NCBI GenBank assembly: GCA_041650805.1
Contig: JBAZKM010000009.1
Span: 1 to 64,000, forward strand
Direction of reading: 5' to 3'
Source: Candidatus Omnitrophota bacterium
Lineage (GTDB): Bacteria; Omnitrophota; Gorgyraeia; 2-01-FULL-45-10
Length of the DNA: 64,000 nt
A program made the translations under genes and the position numbers. The notes beneath the pieces were generated by a model. It did no database searches. It saw only the letters and a list, made by a program, of their open reading frames with translations, and had not been told where the DNA came from. Positions 43,445-51,226 of this stretch are shown piece by piece (positions within the stretch are counted from its first letter, which is position 1; every line of letters begins with the position of its first letter).

Positions 43445-44738
43445 GAAGTCGTCTTATCCCCTCCTCAAGGGCCGGTCTCTTGACCGAAAAAGAGAACCTT
43501 ATATGGTCGTCGCTCGCGGGCCCATAAGCGATGCCCGGGATCACACCGACGCGCGCCTTGAATAACAGATACTTATGCATCGCGAAAGATACGCTTTCGC
43601 GCGACAATTTCAGGTCTCTATCACAGGATACCTTCTTTTCCGGGCACTCTTTGATCTTCCTCTTCAGCGCCTCCTCCACCGATGACAGGATGGCATCCCT
43701 GTGCGAGTCGTAAAATTTCCTTATATTCGGAAAGGCATAGCAGGTGCTCTTCGGCACGGCGCACCTGAAACCGGGGATAGAGTTCAGGGCGGGGACCAGG
43801 AGGTCCCTCTTCTCCTGATACTTCCTGAATATATCGTCGAAACCTAACTTCTCGTAATTATCGAGTGTATAAGCGCCTGCCTCCTGCACGAATGTATTGC
43901 ACGTCATATTGATAAAAGAGTGCGCCAGCGTAGCCGCCTTCAGCACCTTTTTCGGGGCTACCATCCATCCGAGGCGCCATCCCCCCATCCCTATACGCGA
44001 AAAGCTGTTTAAGAGTATCGAATGCTCTCCTCCTGTATCATATAACCTTATCGGATAGTGTCTGTTGCCGTCATATATCTCCTTTTCGTGGTTCTCGTCG
44101 TGGATTATGAAGATATCGTTCTCAGCTCCCCACTCCATTATATATTTAAGCGGATCGCGGCCATATAAAGTGCCGGCCGGGTTCAAGGGGGATGTCAGTA
44201 TCAGCGCCTTTGTCTTCTTGGTCCTGGCCCTCTCCAGCTCTTCTACGGTCAGGATGAAGCCGTTCTCTTCCTTTGGCCGTATCCTTTTGCCTGTCCTCCC
44301 CGAAAGGAGATGGTTCGATATGGGGTCGTAAGCTATATAGCATGGGTCCGGTATCAGGATCTCATCGCCCGGGTTGGTCACCGCGATAAAGGAGGTGAAT
44401 ATTGCGTTCATCCCTCCCTGGGTGATCAGGATGGAGTCGGGGTCCACCTTGAGGTCGCTCTCCCTCCGGTATTTCCTTGCGATCGCCTCCCTGAGGCGGC
44501 GCGAACCCTTCTCCTTCTCGTAATGCGTCCATTTGCCGGGGAGCGTGTTAAATCCGTCCAGCCCCTCTCCGGCGTCGGGCAATATCCTGCAGAGGTAATC
44601 TATGACAGGCCTCGGCGTCTGGAACTCGGAATCGCCCCTGGCCAGGTTCACCGCAGTCGCATCATCCTTTATGCCTTCCGTCAGCTCTTTGGTGTAAAAG
44701 ATGGGTATGTCGAGTATCTTTTCGTTTATCGACGGCAT
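43419..44738 (-). CDS. Aspartate-aminotransferase-fold protein lacking the PLP lysine
   Basis: 439 residues, fold-type I class I/II aminotransferase by length and motifs: TQGGMNAIFTSF, SPLNPAGTLYG (Asn186), IIHDENHEKEIYDG (Asp214) and SFSRIGMGGWRLGWMVAP, then IRFSF near the C-terminus with the carboxylate-binding Arg. The position of the Schiff-base lysine (SFSK) is Arg248, encoded CGT at 43997-43995, and the usual DEIY Tyr is His217. It may be a non-catalytic homologue, a PMP-type enzyme or a different reaction. ATG at 44738 has a perfect AAAGGAG site. Confidence 0.85.
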   Translation of the reverse strand: MPSINEKILDIPIFYTKELTEGIKDDATAVNLARGDSEFQTPRPVIDYLCRILPDAGEGLDGFNTLPGKWTHYEKEKGSRRLREAIARKYRRESDLKVDPDSILITQGGMNAIFTSFIAVTNPGDEILIPDPCYIAYDPISNHLLSGRTGKRIRPKEENGFILTVEELERARTKKTKALILTSPLNPAGTLYGRDPLKYIMEWGAENDIFIIHDENHEKEIYDGNRHYPIRLYDTGGEHSILLNSFSRIGMGGWRLGWMVAPKKVLKAATLAHSFINMTCNTFVQEAGAYTLDNYEKLGFDDIFRKYQEKRDLLVPALNSIPGFRCAVPKSTCYAFPNIRKFYDSHRDAILSSVEEALKRKIKECPEKKVSCDRDLKLSRESVSFAMHKYLLFKARVGVIPGIAYGPASDDHIRFSFSVKRPALEEGIRRLHECCRSAV

Positions 44739-44760
44739 ATGTGTCTCCTTTTGACGTATC

Positions 44761-46227
44761 TCACTTGTCGTTCTCATGGCCTACGGAACGCTGCAATTCA
44801 TTGCGCCTGTCATAATAACCGTTAAATGCCGATTCCTGCTCCTTCACGGAGGGGGAATAGAATTTATTTTTGATGACCTTACTCTTTATCTTTCCGAAGA
44901 GGTCCCATATGAGATAATCGAGGATATATCTTTTGTATTCGCAGACCCTTTCGTCGATACCTTTGAAATCGCCTTTATTGGATATATAGCTGTCGTAGGC
45001 GCATCCGCCACCGCATATGGAGAGGGCCGTGCAATCCGCGCACTTCGAGACCATAAAAGGGCTCCGCGTGGCCCAATCCATGAACATGGGGTTCTTATCG
45101 ATCCTGGGGACCCTTGCCATATCTTCGGAAAATATATCGGACACGACCAGGCTTTTGCACGGGCCGATCTTACCCCGTGCATCGACGGTGAAGCCGTGCC
45201 CCTGCGCCTGGCATTCGTTCACCTTGGGCTTATTGCTCGCAAAGGCGCCGATCGGCCGGGAGACGTTCTCCAGGAATATCCGCCTCTCTCTCAATATGCC
45301 GTAGAACTCGACCAGTATCCTCCCGAAGTCGACTATCGGGATCTCGGTGGGGTTATCCTTATTCAACAGGAAATGGGAGAAGTTGAATCCTATGCTCGAA
45401 GGGGCCAGGTCCGTGAAGAACTTGAATGTTTTACGGATCTCCTTTACATTATGCGTGCCTCCGACGGCAGAGATGCCTATGGTGCAACCTGCCTCCTTGA
45501 GGAGCTTATACCCGTTCATAGCCGGCCCGAAACTCCCTCCGCCCGCCTTCATCTTCCTCGCCGAATCGTGCATCTCTCTCGGACCGTCGAGGGATATGAG
45601 CATCAGTATGTCGTTGTCTTTAAAATATACGGCGAGTTCCTTTGTCACCAGAGACCCGTTCGTAAATATGACTATGCGGGTATTCTTCAGCTCTCTCCTT
45701 ACCTTATCTATGATGAACCTGACGACGTCCATATTGAGGAGCGGCTCCCCGCCCGTAATGGTGATCGTCTTCTTCGCCCCCGGGCGGCTGTTCCGCCTGA
45801 AGAGGTCGAGCGCCTTGCCGGCAACTTCCCTGGACATATTGACCATATGCTCCGGCGCCATATTCTCCTCGATCTGGCAATAGGAACATCTGAAGTTACA
45901 GTTATTGGAGACGAGGAGGACTATATTGGTTATATCGAACTTTCCGACGAGCTTCTTTATCCTTTTCAGGGACGCTTCTCTGGCCGCCATTCCTTCTACG
46001 GCCATCCCTTCCGACATGAGCTTTTCGATCAGCGGTTTTGAGAACCTCTTCACCGCGTCCGCTCTCCTGCGCGGGGTTTTGAGATACCGGAAGAGGGTCG
46101 CAAGCGTCTTACCGTCCCCATAGATCTTGGTCATACGCAATGAATGGAAGAACGCCGCAAAACCGTCCCGCTCGAAAAGGTGGACGTCCTCCGATAGCCT
46201 TATTGTCTTCTTATCAAGATATGTCAT
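44761..46227 (-). CDS. Radical SAM/SPASM domain enzyme
   Basis: 488 residues. A 90-residue N-terminal helical region precedes the radical SAM core with CNFRCSYC (about residues 108-115), TITGGEPLLN and ISLDGPREMHDSARK. The C-terminal SPASM part carries CKSLVVSD, then CADCTALSICGGGCAYDSY and CEY, the auxiliary-cluster pattern of sulfatase- and peptide-maturing enzymes. A late basic tail follows. Substrate unknown: peptide or sugar. Neighbours: class II aldolase (14-base overlap upstream) and the Lys-less aminotransferase homologue. No formylglycine-type sulfatase gene is present. Confidence 0.88.
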   Translation of the reverse strand: MTYLDKKTIRLSEDVHLFERDGFAAFFHSLRMTKIYGDGKTLATLFRYLKTPRRRADAVKRFSKPLIEKLMSEGMAVEGMAAREASLKRIKKLVGKFDITNIVLLVSNNCNFRCSYCQIEENMAPEHMVNMSREVAGKALDLFRRNSRPGAKKTITITGGEPLLNMDVVRFIIDKVRRELKNTRIVIFTNGSLVTKELAVYFKDNDILMLISLDGPREMHDSARKMKAGGGSFGPAMNGYKLLKEAGCTIGISAVGGTHNVKEIRKTFKFFTDLAPSSIGFNFSHFLLNKDNPTEIPIVDFGRILVEFYGILRERRIFLENVSRPIGAFASNKPKVNECQAQGHGFTVDARGKIGPCKSLVVSDIFSEDMARVPRIDKNPMFMDWATRSPFMVSKCADCTALSICGGGCAYDSYISNKGDFKGIDERVCEYKRYILDYLIWDLFGKIKSKVIKNKFYSPSVKEQESAFNGYYDRRNELQRSVGHENDK

Positions 46228-46873
46228 ATTTTTCCTTCAGTCCGTCCATGAACTTTTTCCCGAGAAGCAGACCGGTCGCCTCTGTCCTCAACTTAAGGGC
46301 CAGGAGCCCCGCCTCCTCAAAATCTTTTCCGAGCGCGAAGAAACCGTGGCCTTTTCCTACGAGGTAACGGTTGCTGCCGGATAATATACCGCGCATCTCT
46401 TCCACGAAATCGAAACTGCCCGCATCCGTCGCCTTTCTGGTCTCGGAGACGTCGGCCGGAAAGATCTTACGTATGGCATCCGTCTTCTCAAGACATATGG
46501 AGTCGTGGCCGTGCAGGACCGCGTTCACATCTCTTCTCCTCTTAAAGATATCCCAGTATATGAGCGTCTCCGAGCTCGGCGCCTTACCTGGATGGCCGTA
46601 GAAGAGCACCGAGAGACCCCCTCCGTCCTCCTTTACGTCGACGACCGTCATTATCTCATCCGCCCTTAAAGACCCGAGGGCGCCCCCGGAAGGTGTAATG
46701 CATATGCCGTTCGGCGCCCTGAAGGCCATGTTCCCCGCCGATCCCTTGCCCTCCACATACGGCGCCATATAGAGACGGTCGAATATCCTGCCCCACAATA
46801 TCATCTCATCCGCCTTGCGGGCATCCGGCCTTTTGCCTTCCTTTACCCTTACGGGCCTGAAACTTACAGCCAT
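46214..46873 (-). CDS. Class II aldolase/adducin-family protein
   Basis: About 219 residues, zinc-dependent aldolase of the L-fuculose-1-phosphate/DrdB/MtnB superfamily. KGSAGNMAFR (phosphate loop), TPSGGALGSL, APSSETLIYWDIF with catalytic Glu102, HGHD giving His121 and His123, and GKGHGFFALG with His176 as the third metal ligand. It cleaves or dehydrates sugar phosphates or thio-sugars. ATG at 46873 chosen for its GAGGACC site. The longer GTG start at 46909 would overlap the upstream gene. Confidence 0.88.
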   Translation of the reverse strand: MAVSFRPVRVKEGKRPDARKADEMILWGRIFDRLYMAPYVEGKGSAGNMAFRAPNGICITPSGGALGSLRADEIMTVVDVKEDGGGLSVLFYGHPGKAPSSETLIYWDIFKRRRDVNAVLHGHDSICLEKTDAIRKIFPADVSETRKATDAGSFDFVEEMRGILSGSNRYLVGKGHGFFALGKDFEEAGLLALKLRTEATGLLLGKKFMDGLKEKYDIS

Positions 46874-46881
46874 CTGGTCCT

Positions 46882-47931
46882 CTATCTCCCCCCGAATATC
46901 AAAGTGCACAGATATGACGAATGGACGAGGTCCTTCTGCCCCTTCGCCGCCGTGACCGCTATCTTCGGGACCTCTCTTCTATGGTAAATGGGGCAATATT
47001 CGTCCGGCTCATTTATATCCCCTCTCAGGTAGCGCCTGGATGAGCACCCCCCGCCGCAAACACCCACCTTATCGCAATTCTTAAGACAGAACTCCGGTAC
47101 GATGCCCGCCTTTTTGAAGGAGTCGCTCAGGAATGCCGGCTCAAACGAATCTTTAAGGTCATCTATATGTACGTCCCCCTCGGACCAGTAGACGCAGGGC
47201 ACCACCTGCCCCGTCGGGTGCACCCTTATGCTCGACTTTCCGCACGGAGATTGCGGCACGATGGGAGGTATGTTGAGCATCGCGTTCACGATCGGCTCGG
47301 AACAGCTTATGAGGCCGCCGTGGGTAAATAGCAGACGTATCGCCTCCCAGAACTCGTCATAGGTCAGGGCGAACTTCGTGATGCCCGCCTTCGGCACCGG
47401 CTTGAATATATTGAGGCGCAGGTTGCAGTCCTCTTTTTTCGCCTTGGCAAGGAGATCGGGGATCTCCCTATAATTTACGTTCATGAGGGCGGTCGCGATC
47501 GAGAACTCTACGCCGAGGCGCCTGCATTTTTCTATCGCCTTCTCCACAAAATTCCATGAATTGCCGTGCCTGAAGTCGTTCTGCAGCTTTTCGTTCACAA
47601 ATTCAAGCGAGATATCTATATCGTTGAATTTTTTTACATCGTCGTCGTGGAGGGATATTATGCCGTAACCGTTGGACGTGAGGGACATCTTGATGCCTTT
47701 CTCGTGGCACCACTTCACTATATCGACAAAATCCGGGTTCAATATATTCTCTCCCGTCCCGAAATTTATGGAACTTATATTCTTCCCGTCGAGGAGAGCG
47801 GTTATCTCATCGAAGGTGAGCGTGTTACCCCTGAGGGGCCTCGAGTAGCAGTGAGGGCAGCTCAGGTTACAGTTCCCGGTCGTCCCTATCCCGACCGATA
47901 TCTTCCTGCCTACGTTCTTTTTTTTGAGCAT
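46882..47931 (-). CDS. Radical SAM/SPASM domain protein
   Basis: 349 residues. The CNLSCPHC cluster motif is very near the N-terminus (about 20-27), followed by INFGTGENILNPDF and SLTSNGYG. The C-terminal SPASM-like part has CGKSSIRVHPTGQVVPC, CLKNCDKVGVCGGGCSSRRYLRG and CPIYH. The second half of the set with the gene at 47910, which it overlaps by 22 bases, suggests partners or sequential enzymes. Substrate unknown. Confidence 0.88.
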   Translation of the reverse strand: MLKKKNVGRKISVGIGTTGNCNLSCPHCYSRPLRGNTLTFDEITALLDGKNISSINFGTGENILNPDFVDIVKWCHEKGIKMSLTSNGYGIISLHDDDVKKFNDIDISLEFVNEKLQNDFRHGNSWNFVEKAIEKCRRLGVEFSIATALMNVNYREIPDLLAKAKKEDCNLRLNIFKPVPKAGITKFALTYDEFWEAIRLLFTHGGLISCSEPIVNAMLNIPPIVPQSPCGKSSIRVHPTGQVVPCVYWSEGDVHIDDLKDSFEPAFLSDSFKKAGIVPEFCLKNCDKVGVCGGGCSSRRYLRGDINEPDEYCPIYHRREVPKIAVTAAKGQKDLVHSSYLCTLIFGGR

Positions 47932-48953
47932 CTCTTATCTCCGTTATATTTTTTGGCGGTGTGGGGTATCTTATTCAAGTCGCAGTGCGCGCACATCTCT
48001 ATATCGTCCGCCTTATATTCGATGTGCAACTGCCTTAACTTATTCAATTTATCTCCGTGCCAGATATCGTAGAGCGGCATCTCTTTGACGTTGCCGAGGG
48101 GGTCCCTGCAGGCATTGTTCCCCAGGCACGAATAGACCGTGCCGTCCCATGCTATGACGAGCCTCTGCCACAGCTGGGGGCACGGGAATATGCTGTCGGG
48201 CGCGTTCCTGACCCTGTTCCTGTCGTTGGGCCTGCCGTCCGGGCTCTGGTAGGTGGCGACCCGCACCTTATCCGCCCGCACCCTCCAGTAATCGACGAAA
48301 GACGCAAGTTCCTCGTGGGTCTTCTTCATGTCGATCATCTGTACGATGATCTTCGGCTTATCGAGCCCTTTCCTGTCCCTCAGGCTTATCAGCCTCTCTA
48401 TATTTTCATTCACCAGGGAGAAGTCGGAACCGAGCTTTATCCTGTTATAGGTCTCTTCTTCTACGGCGTCTATGGAACATATCAGGGTGTCGAGGCCGCT
48501 CCCCAATACCTTATTGGCCATCTCCTCATCTATCAGCGTGCAGTTCGTATTGATCCTGATATCGACGACCCCTTTATATTTCGCGTATTTGATCATCTCT
48601 ATAAGGTGAGGGTGCAGGAATGACTCCCCCAGCCAGTGAGGGCTCATAGCGTAAAGCCCGTACCGGGAGCCTTCGTCTATTATCTTTTTAAAGAGTTCGA
48701 CGTCGATATCTCCGATGTCCGTCCTCCTCGAATGCCTGACGCAGTGCGAACACATCAGGTTGCACCTGCCGCTCACCTCGATATCGAGCTGGAGCGGGAA
48801 ATCGGAGACCTTATAATTCACGGGGTTCTCCTCCCACTCTCTCCTGTATTCCAGGAACCTGGGATCGTATTCCGCCCTGGCCCTGGGACGGCTGTCGTTC
48901 CCTATGATATCCCAGTGGTACGGGTATATTAAAGGCTTGATCTTCTGAGACAT
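47910..48953 (-). CDS. Radical SAM/SPASM domain protein
   Basis: 347 residues. VSGRCNLMCSHCVRHSRR is the cluster motif (about residues 63-70), followed by MSPHWLGESFLHPHLIEMI in the place of the usual GGEP motif, RINTNCTLIDEE and SIDAVEEETYNRIK. The C-terminus has CPQLWQRLVIAWDGTVYSCLGN and CAHCDLNKIP, i.e. a short SPASM-like auxiliary site. Resembles radical SAM proteins beside sugar-modifying genes. ATG at 48953, 6 bases after the transporter gene. Confidence 0.87.
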   Translation of the reverse strand: MSQKIKPLIYPYHWDIIGNDSRPRARAEYDPRFLEYRREWEENPVNYKVSDFPLQLDIEVSGRCNLMCSHCVRHSRRTDIGDIDVELFKKIIDEGSRYGLYAMSPHWLGESFLHPHLIEMIKYAKYKGVVDIRINTNCTLIDEEMANKVLGSGLDTLICSIDAVEEETYNRIKLGSDFSLVNENIERLISLRDRKGLDKPKIIVQMIDMKKTHEELASFVDYWRVRADKVRVATYQSPDGRPNDRNRVRNAPDSIFPCPQLWQRLVIAWDGTVYSCLGNNACRDPLGNVKEMPLYDIWHGDKLNKLRQLHIEYKADDIEMCAHCDLNKIPHTAKKYNGDKRCSKKRT

Positions 48954-48959
48954 TTTATA

Positions 48960-49835
48960 TTACCCTCCAAAAAGAGTTATCAGGCATATGCCGGCGTAGA
49001 TGACGACCGACGATGAAAGACGTATCAATTTATTCTTCTCATTCAACACCGTTATCCCGAGGAGCACGCCGAATACTACGCTCACCTGCCTTATCGTGAC
49101 TATATAAGTGACACGCTCCATGGTGAATGCCATCAGTATCAGGAGATATCCGAACAGGCTTACAAAACCCGTCAGGATTATCTTCATCTTATTGGTACGC
49201 CACTCCGATACCAGTTCGGCCTTGCTGCTATTCCTGAAGACGAAAGGCGCATGGAAGAGCACGCTGAACGAATATATCAGATATAGATAGATGAAAGGGT
49301 TCAGATACGACACGCCCTTATCATCTATGACCGAATATAGAGCGGTGATGACGGCCACTACCCATGCCATCCTCACCGGATAGTTCTTGAACCTGAATAT
49401 CGCCTGCAGGGTGTTCTTCAGGTCTCTCCTGTCCAGCTGGATCGATAGCGTCCCGGCTATCACCAGCAGGATCCCCATGATGCCGAGGAGCGTCATCCGC
49501 TCATGCGATACAAAATAGGACCAGAATATCAGTATTATCGGCGTGCACCTCGTTATCGGATAGACGATCGAGATGTCGCCGTCTGTCAAACTCTCGCCCA
49601 GGGCTATATAGTAGAAGCAATGGACCAACCCGCTCGCGACTGCGAGCCCCACGCCGTACCAGTTCAGGGAATAGCGCACCAGGCAGTACACGAAGACCGG
49701 AAAGAAGAGCGTTATCCCGCTTATCCTGTAGAGCCATATAAAATTATGTTTGTTCGTCCCCGTCTTCGTAAAGAGCTCCCTTACGGCATGCAGAAATGCC
49801 GACAGGAGGACCAGGGATAACGCTATAGAATCCAT
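48960..49835 (-). CDS. EamA/DMT-family transporter
   Basis: 291 residues with ten membrane helices arranged as two EamA repeats (a typical DMT permease). The first repeat has ALGESLTDGDISIVYPITRCTPIIL, the second YLLILMAFTMERVTYIVTIRQVSVVFG. Family members export or flip metabolites, including aminoarabinose-lipids (ArnE/F type). It overlaps the ALDH stop by one base (TGATG), so it belongs to the same unit as ALDH and AsnB. It could export the product of this subcluster. Confidence 0.85.
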   Translation of the reverse strand: MDSIALSLVLLSAFLHAVRELFTKTGTNKHNFIWLYRISGITLFFPVFVYCLVRYSLNWYGVGLAVASGLVHCFYYIALGESLTDGDISIVYPITRCTPIILIFWSYFVSHERMTLLGIMGILLVIAGTLSIQLDRRDLKNTLQAIFRFKNYPVRMAWVVAVITALYSVIDDKGVSYLNPFIYLYLIYSFSVLFHAPFVFRNSSKAELVSEWRTNKMKIILTGFVSLFGYLLILMAFTMERVTYIVTIRQVSVVFGVLLGITVLNEKNKLIRLSSSVVIYAGICLITLFGG

Positions 49836-51226
49836 CAGAATACGATCGTCTTTATCGTTGTCATCTCATTTATGGCGAACCTGACCCCCTCGCGGCCCAG
49901 GCCGCTGGCCTTCACTCCGCCGAAAGGTATGGCCGGAGAATCGAACTGGGGACCGTTATTTATTATGACCGATCCGACCCGCAGCTCTCTTGCCGCATAG
50001 AAGGCCTTCTCCAGGTCTTTGGTGAATATGCCCGTCTGAAGCCCGTATTCGGTGGAGTTCACATAACCGACGGCATCTTCAATATCTTTTATCGTCACGA
50101 CCGGCGCGCACGGCCCGAACGTCTCTTTCGCGACTATGTCGGAATCACGCCGCACGCCGGTAAGGACGGCCGGTGTGATCTGGGCCCTCACCCTCTTCCC
50201 CCCGCATACAAGGCGCGCCCCGTCCTTCACGGCGTCTTTGATCCGTTTCTCGATCACCGATGCCGCCTCTTCGGATATGAGAGTCCCTATATCCGTATCC
50301 TCCGAGCGCGGATCCCCGACCTTCAACTTCACGGTCTGGGCCTTAAGGGCCTCGACGAACGCCTTCTCGATCCCTTTTTGCACCAGTATCCTCTTGATGC
50401 CGCGGCAGGACTGTCCGGCATTGCCATATGAGCCCGCTACAGCCGTCGTTACCGCCTTCTTGAGATCGGCATCGTCCATTATTATCAATGCGCCGTTATC
50501 ACCCAGCTCAAAAGTCGTCTTAACCATACCGGCCGCCCCGGCGATATGTTCTCCCACCTCCCTGCTCCCCGTAAAGGTTATCATATCGATATAAGGGGAG
50601 GATACGAGCGCGTCGCCTATTTCGCCGGGATGCCCCGTGACTACCGATACCATCCTGGCCGGGAGACCGTTATCTATAAGCGCCCTGACGAATTTGATCG
50701 CCGTGAGAGGCGTCTTTTCAGACGGCTTCAATATTACGCTGTTATTGGCCGCGATCGCAGGGGCCAATTTAACGACTACCTGGTTCAGGGGTCTATTGAA
50801 CGGCGTGATGGCCAGGACCAGGCCCACGGGTTCGCGCATAGTGACGGCGAGGTTCCGCTTCGCGGACTCGGATATATCGGTGAAGATCGACTCTCCGGTG
50901 ATCCTCTTCGCCTCTTCCGCCGCAACGGTCAATATATTTACCGCCCTGGCCACTTCCTTCTTCGCATCTTTTACGCACATCCCCGACTCGCCTGAGATGG
51001 AAGCGGCATAGTCGCCGGCCTTCTTTTCAAGCTCGTCTGCCGTGCGCATAAGGATCAGCGATCTTTCGTAAGCGCTCAATCCGGGGCGATATCCTTTGGC
51101 ATCCTTTGCCGCCGCCTTAACATCTTCCTTCGTCGCCAGAGATACGGCGCCTGCGACCTTCCCGTCATACGGGTTCTTTATGGATAATTTGCGGTCCGTC
51201 TCCACCCATTTTCCTTTTATCAGCAT
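49835..51226 (-). CDS. NAD(P)-dependent aldehyde dehydrogenase
   Basis: 463 residues, ALDH superfamily. Catalytic Cys274 in YGNAGQSCRGIKRILV, general-base Glu240 in TFELGD, the conserved TPFNRPLNQV Asn144 and the FGPCAPV nucleotide region. The GxSCRGIKRIL pattern is seen in lactaldehyde/glyceraldehyde-phosphate/phosphonoacetaldehyde dehydrogenase-type enzymes rather than in betaine-aldehyde types. It would oxidise a small aldehyde, perhaps one released by the class II aldolase upstream in the cluster. ATG at 51226 is used after GGAGGG. A TTG at 51247 is the longer option. Confidence 0.9.
   Translation of the reverse strand: MLIKGKWVETDRKLSIKNPYDGKVAGAVSLATKEDVKAAAKDAKGYRPGLSAYERSLILMRTADELEKKAGDYAASISGESGMCVKDAKKEVARAVNILTVAAEEAKRITGESIFTDISESAKRNLAVTMREPVGLVLAITPFNRPLNQVVVKLAPAIAANNSVILKPSEKTPLTAIKFVRALIDNGLPARMVSVVTGHPGEIGDALVSSPYIDMITFTGSREVGEHIAGAAGMVKTTFELGDNGALIIMDDADLKKAVTTAVAGSYGNAGQSCRGIKRILVQKGIEKAFVEALKAQTVKLKVGDPRSEDTDIGTLISEEAASVIEKRIKDAVKDGARLVCGGKRVRAQITPAVLTGVRRDSDIVAKETFGPCAPVVTIKDIEDAVGYVNSTEYGLQTGIFTKDLEKAFYAARELRVGSVIINNGPQFDSPAIPFGGVKASGLGREGVRFAINEMTTIKTIVF

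Noticed and set aside
42683..46873. Complete methionine salvage pathway
   Set aside because: No MtnA, MtnC/W/X or MtnD-type gene was recognised.
44739..48959. RiPP precursor peptide next to the SPASM enzymes
   Set aside because: Gaps between genes are about 25 bases or less and no short Cys/Gly-rich reading frame with a ribosome binding site is present.
49835..51226. Phosphonate biosynthesis (phosphonoacetaldehyde dehydrogenase)
   Set aside because: No PEP mutase or phosphonopyruvate decarboxylase is visible. ALDH motif similarity alone is not specific.
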